In this document: positions 6,214 to 6,406 of the stretch, one piece after another
How positions within the stretch are numbered: the stretch's first letter is position 1
How the letters are laid out: every line of letters starts with the position of its first letter
NCBI GenBank assembly: GCA_001871015.1
Contig: MNUO01000078.1
Location: 1 to 6,406 of the forward strand
Reading direction: 5' to 3'
Origin: Candidatus Desantisbacteria bacterium CG1_02_38_46
GTDB lineage: Bacteria > Desantisbacteria > UBA1551 > UBA1559
DNA: 6,406 nt
The notes under the pieces: generated by a model
Databases searched by the model: none
The model's input: only the letters and a program-made list of their open reading frames with translations
Told to the model about the DNA's origin: nothing
Translations under genes and position numbers: made by a program

Positions 6214-6238
6214 GGTTACCATAGGAGGTGGTAACCAT
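6212..6238 (+). promoter_or_regulatory. 9-bp inverted repeat bracketing the transposase ribosome site
   Basis: ATGGTTACC (6212-6220) and GGTAACCAT (6230-6238) are perfect inverted copies. The 9-nt loop ATAGGAGGT holds the ribosome site AGGAGG (6223-6228), 8 nt before the ATG, and the last two bases of the right arm are the A and T of the start codon. The left arm also overlaps the end of the -10. As DNA it could be an operator. As RNA it can form only in transcripts entering from upstream, because the element's own transcript would start at the edge of the left arm. Confidence 0.7.
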
Positions 6239-6406
6239 GCGACCTGTATTTATTCGGAAATTATCCAGACATGAAAAAAGAATAATAAAGGAATTACTTC
6301 GTTCTATAAATACTCGACTATATAAGCGCGCCAGGATAATCTGGCTTTCCAGTGTTAAACACTTAAAAGCACCAAAAATTGCTGAAATTGTTGATCTCCA
6401 CTTAAT
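6237..6406 (+). CDS. IS630-family transposase, N-terminal 56 residues (cut by window edge)
   Basis: The frame starts at an ATG behind a strong AGGAGG and runs off the right edge. It begins MRPVFIRKLSRHEKRIIKEL and continues with LLRSINTRLYKRARIIWL (21-38), a short linker, and KAPKIAEIVDLHL (44-56). This matches the N-terminal helix-turn-helix of IS630/Tc1-mariner transposases: a first helix rich in E and L, the RARIIWL segment (RARILL in many members), and then an IAEIVDL helix corresponding to the usual IAE-LG-S motif. The family moves by DDE/D cut-and-paste into TA dinucleotides; the catalytic domain is outside the window, so completeness is unknown. It is divergent from the minus-strand block. 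Other HTH proteins of the homeodomain-like class are possible but less likely given the compact promoter layout. Confidence 0.75.
   Translation, partial: MRPVFIRKLSRHEKRIIKELLRSINTRLYKRARIIWLSSVKHLKAPKIAEIVDLHL

Larger units (their letters stand above)
6174..6406 (+). mobile_element. Left part of an IS630-type insertion sequence (boundary not resolved)
   Basis: The element is inferred from the transposase 5' end and its own promoter. The left end should lie in the AT-rich stretch around 6174-6211, which offers several TA dinucleotides of the kind IS630/Tc1-mariner elements insert into. The right end is beyond the window, so terminal inverted repeats cannot be compared and the start coordinate given is only approximate. 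Confidence 0.5.

Overview
The window shows one co-directional block of six genes on the minus strand, and the 5' end of an insertion-sequence transposase running the other way at the right edge. In order of minus-strand transcription (right to left) the block is: an unrecognised protein, PabB (aminodeoxychorismate synthase component I), a PilT/PilU-type pilus retraction ATPase, a ParA/Soj-type ATPase, a DUF1015 protein, and a membrane-anchored TPR protein cut by the left edge. Spacings are tight: 15 bp, a 35-bp overlap, 36 bp, 2 bp and 58 bp. The first five boundaries fit one operon, with the 58-bp step less certain. I saw no tRNA, rRNA, CRISPR array or convincing factor-independent terminator, and no stretch over 300 bases without coding sequence.

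The organism looks like a low-to-moderate GC bacterium using the ordinary code (TAA, TAG and TGA all serve as stops; ATG and GTG starts with clear purine-rich ribosome sites). Type IV pilus machinery suggests a didermous cell. The mix of one folate gene, pilus motor, ParA without an adjacent ParB, and DUF1015 in one run is typical of the loosely ordered gene strings of uncultured bacterial lineages. WOR-3-like candidate phyla come to mind, but this is only an impression and the sequence does not prove it.

The genes do not form one obvious pathway. PabB makes the p-aminobenzoate precursor for folate. PilT powers pilus retraction or twitching. ParA partitions DNA or positions a cellular cargo. 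DUF1015 has no settled role, and the TPR protein is probably a scaffold facing away from the cytoplasm.

The most unusual item lies inside pabB: a GC-rich stretch of about 160 bp (4922-5080), almost entirely palindromic words. It is read in frame as about 53 extra residues in the N-terminal domain, and removing it restores the usual family length. It resembles in behaviour, though not demonstrably in sequence, the protein-coding palindromic elements known from Rickettsia.

At the right edge an IS630-type transposase gene begins behind a very good extended -10 promoter. A 9-bp inverted repeat there overlaps the -10, the ribosome site and the start codon. Next to it the first minus-strand gene is open for 65 codons upstream of its only conventional start, so its 5' end is uncertain and may have been damaged by the insertion.
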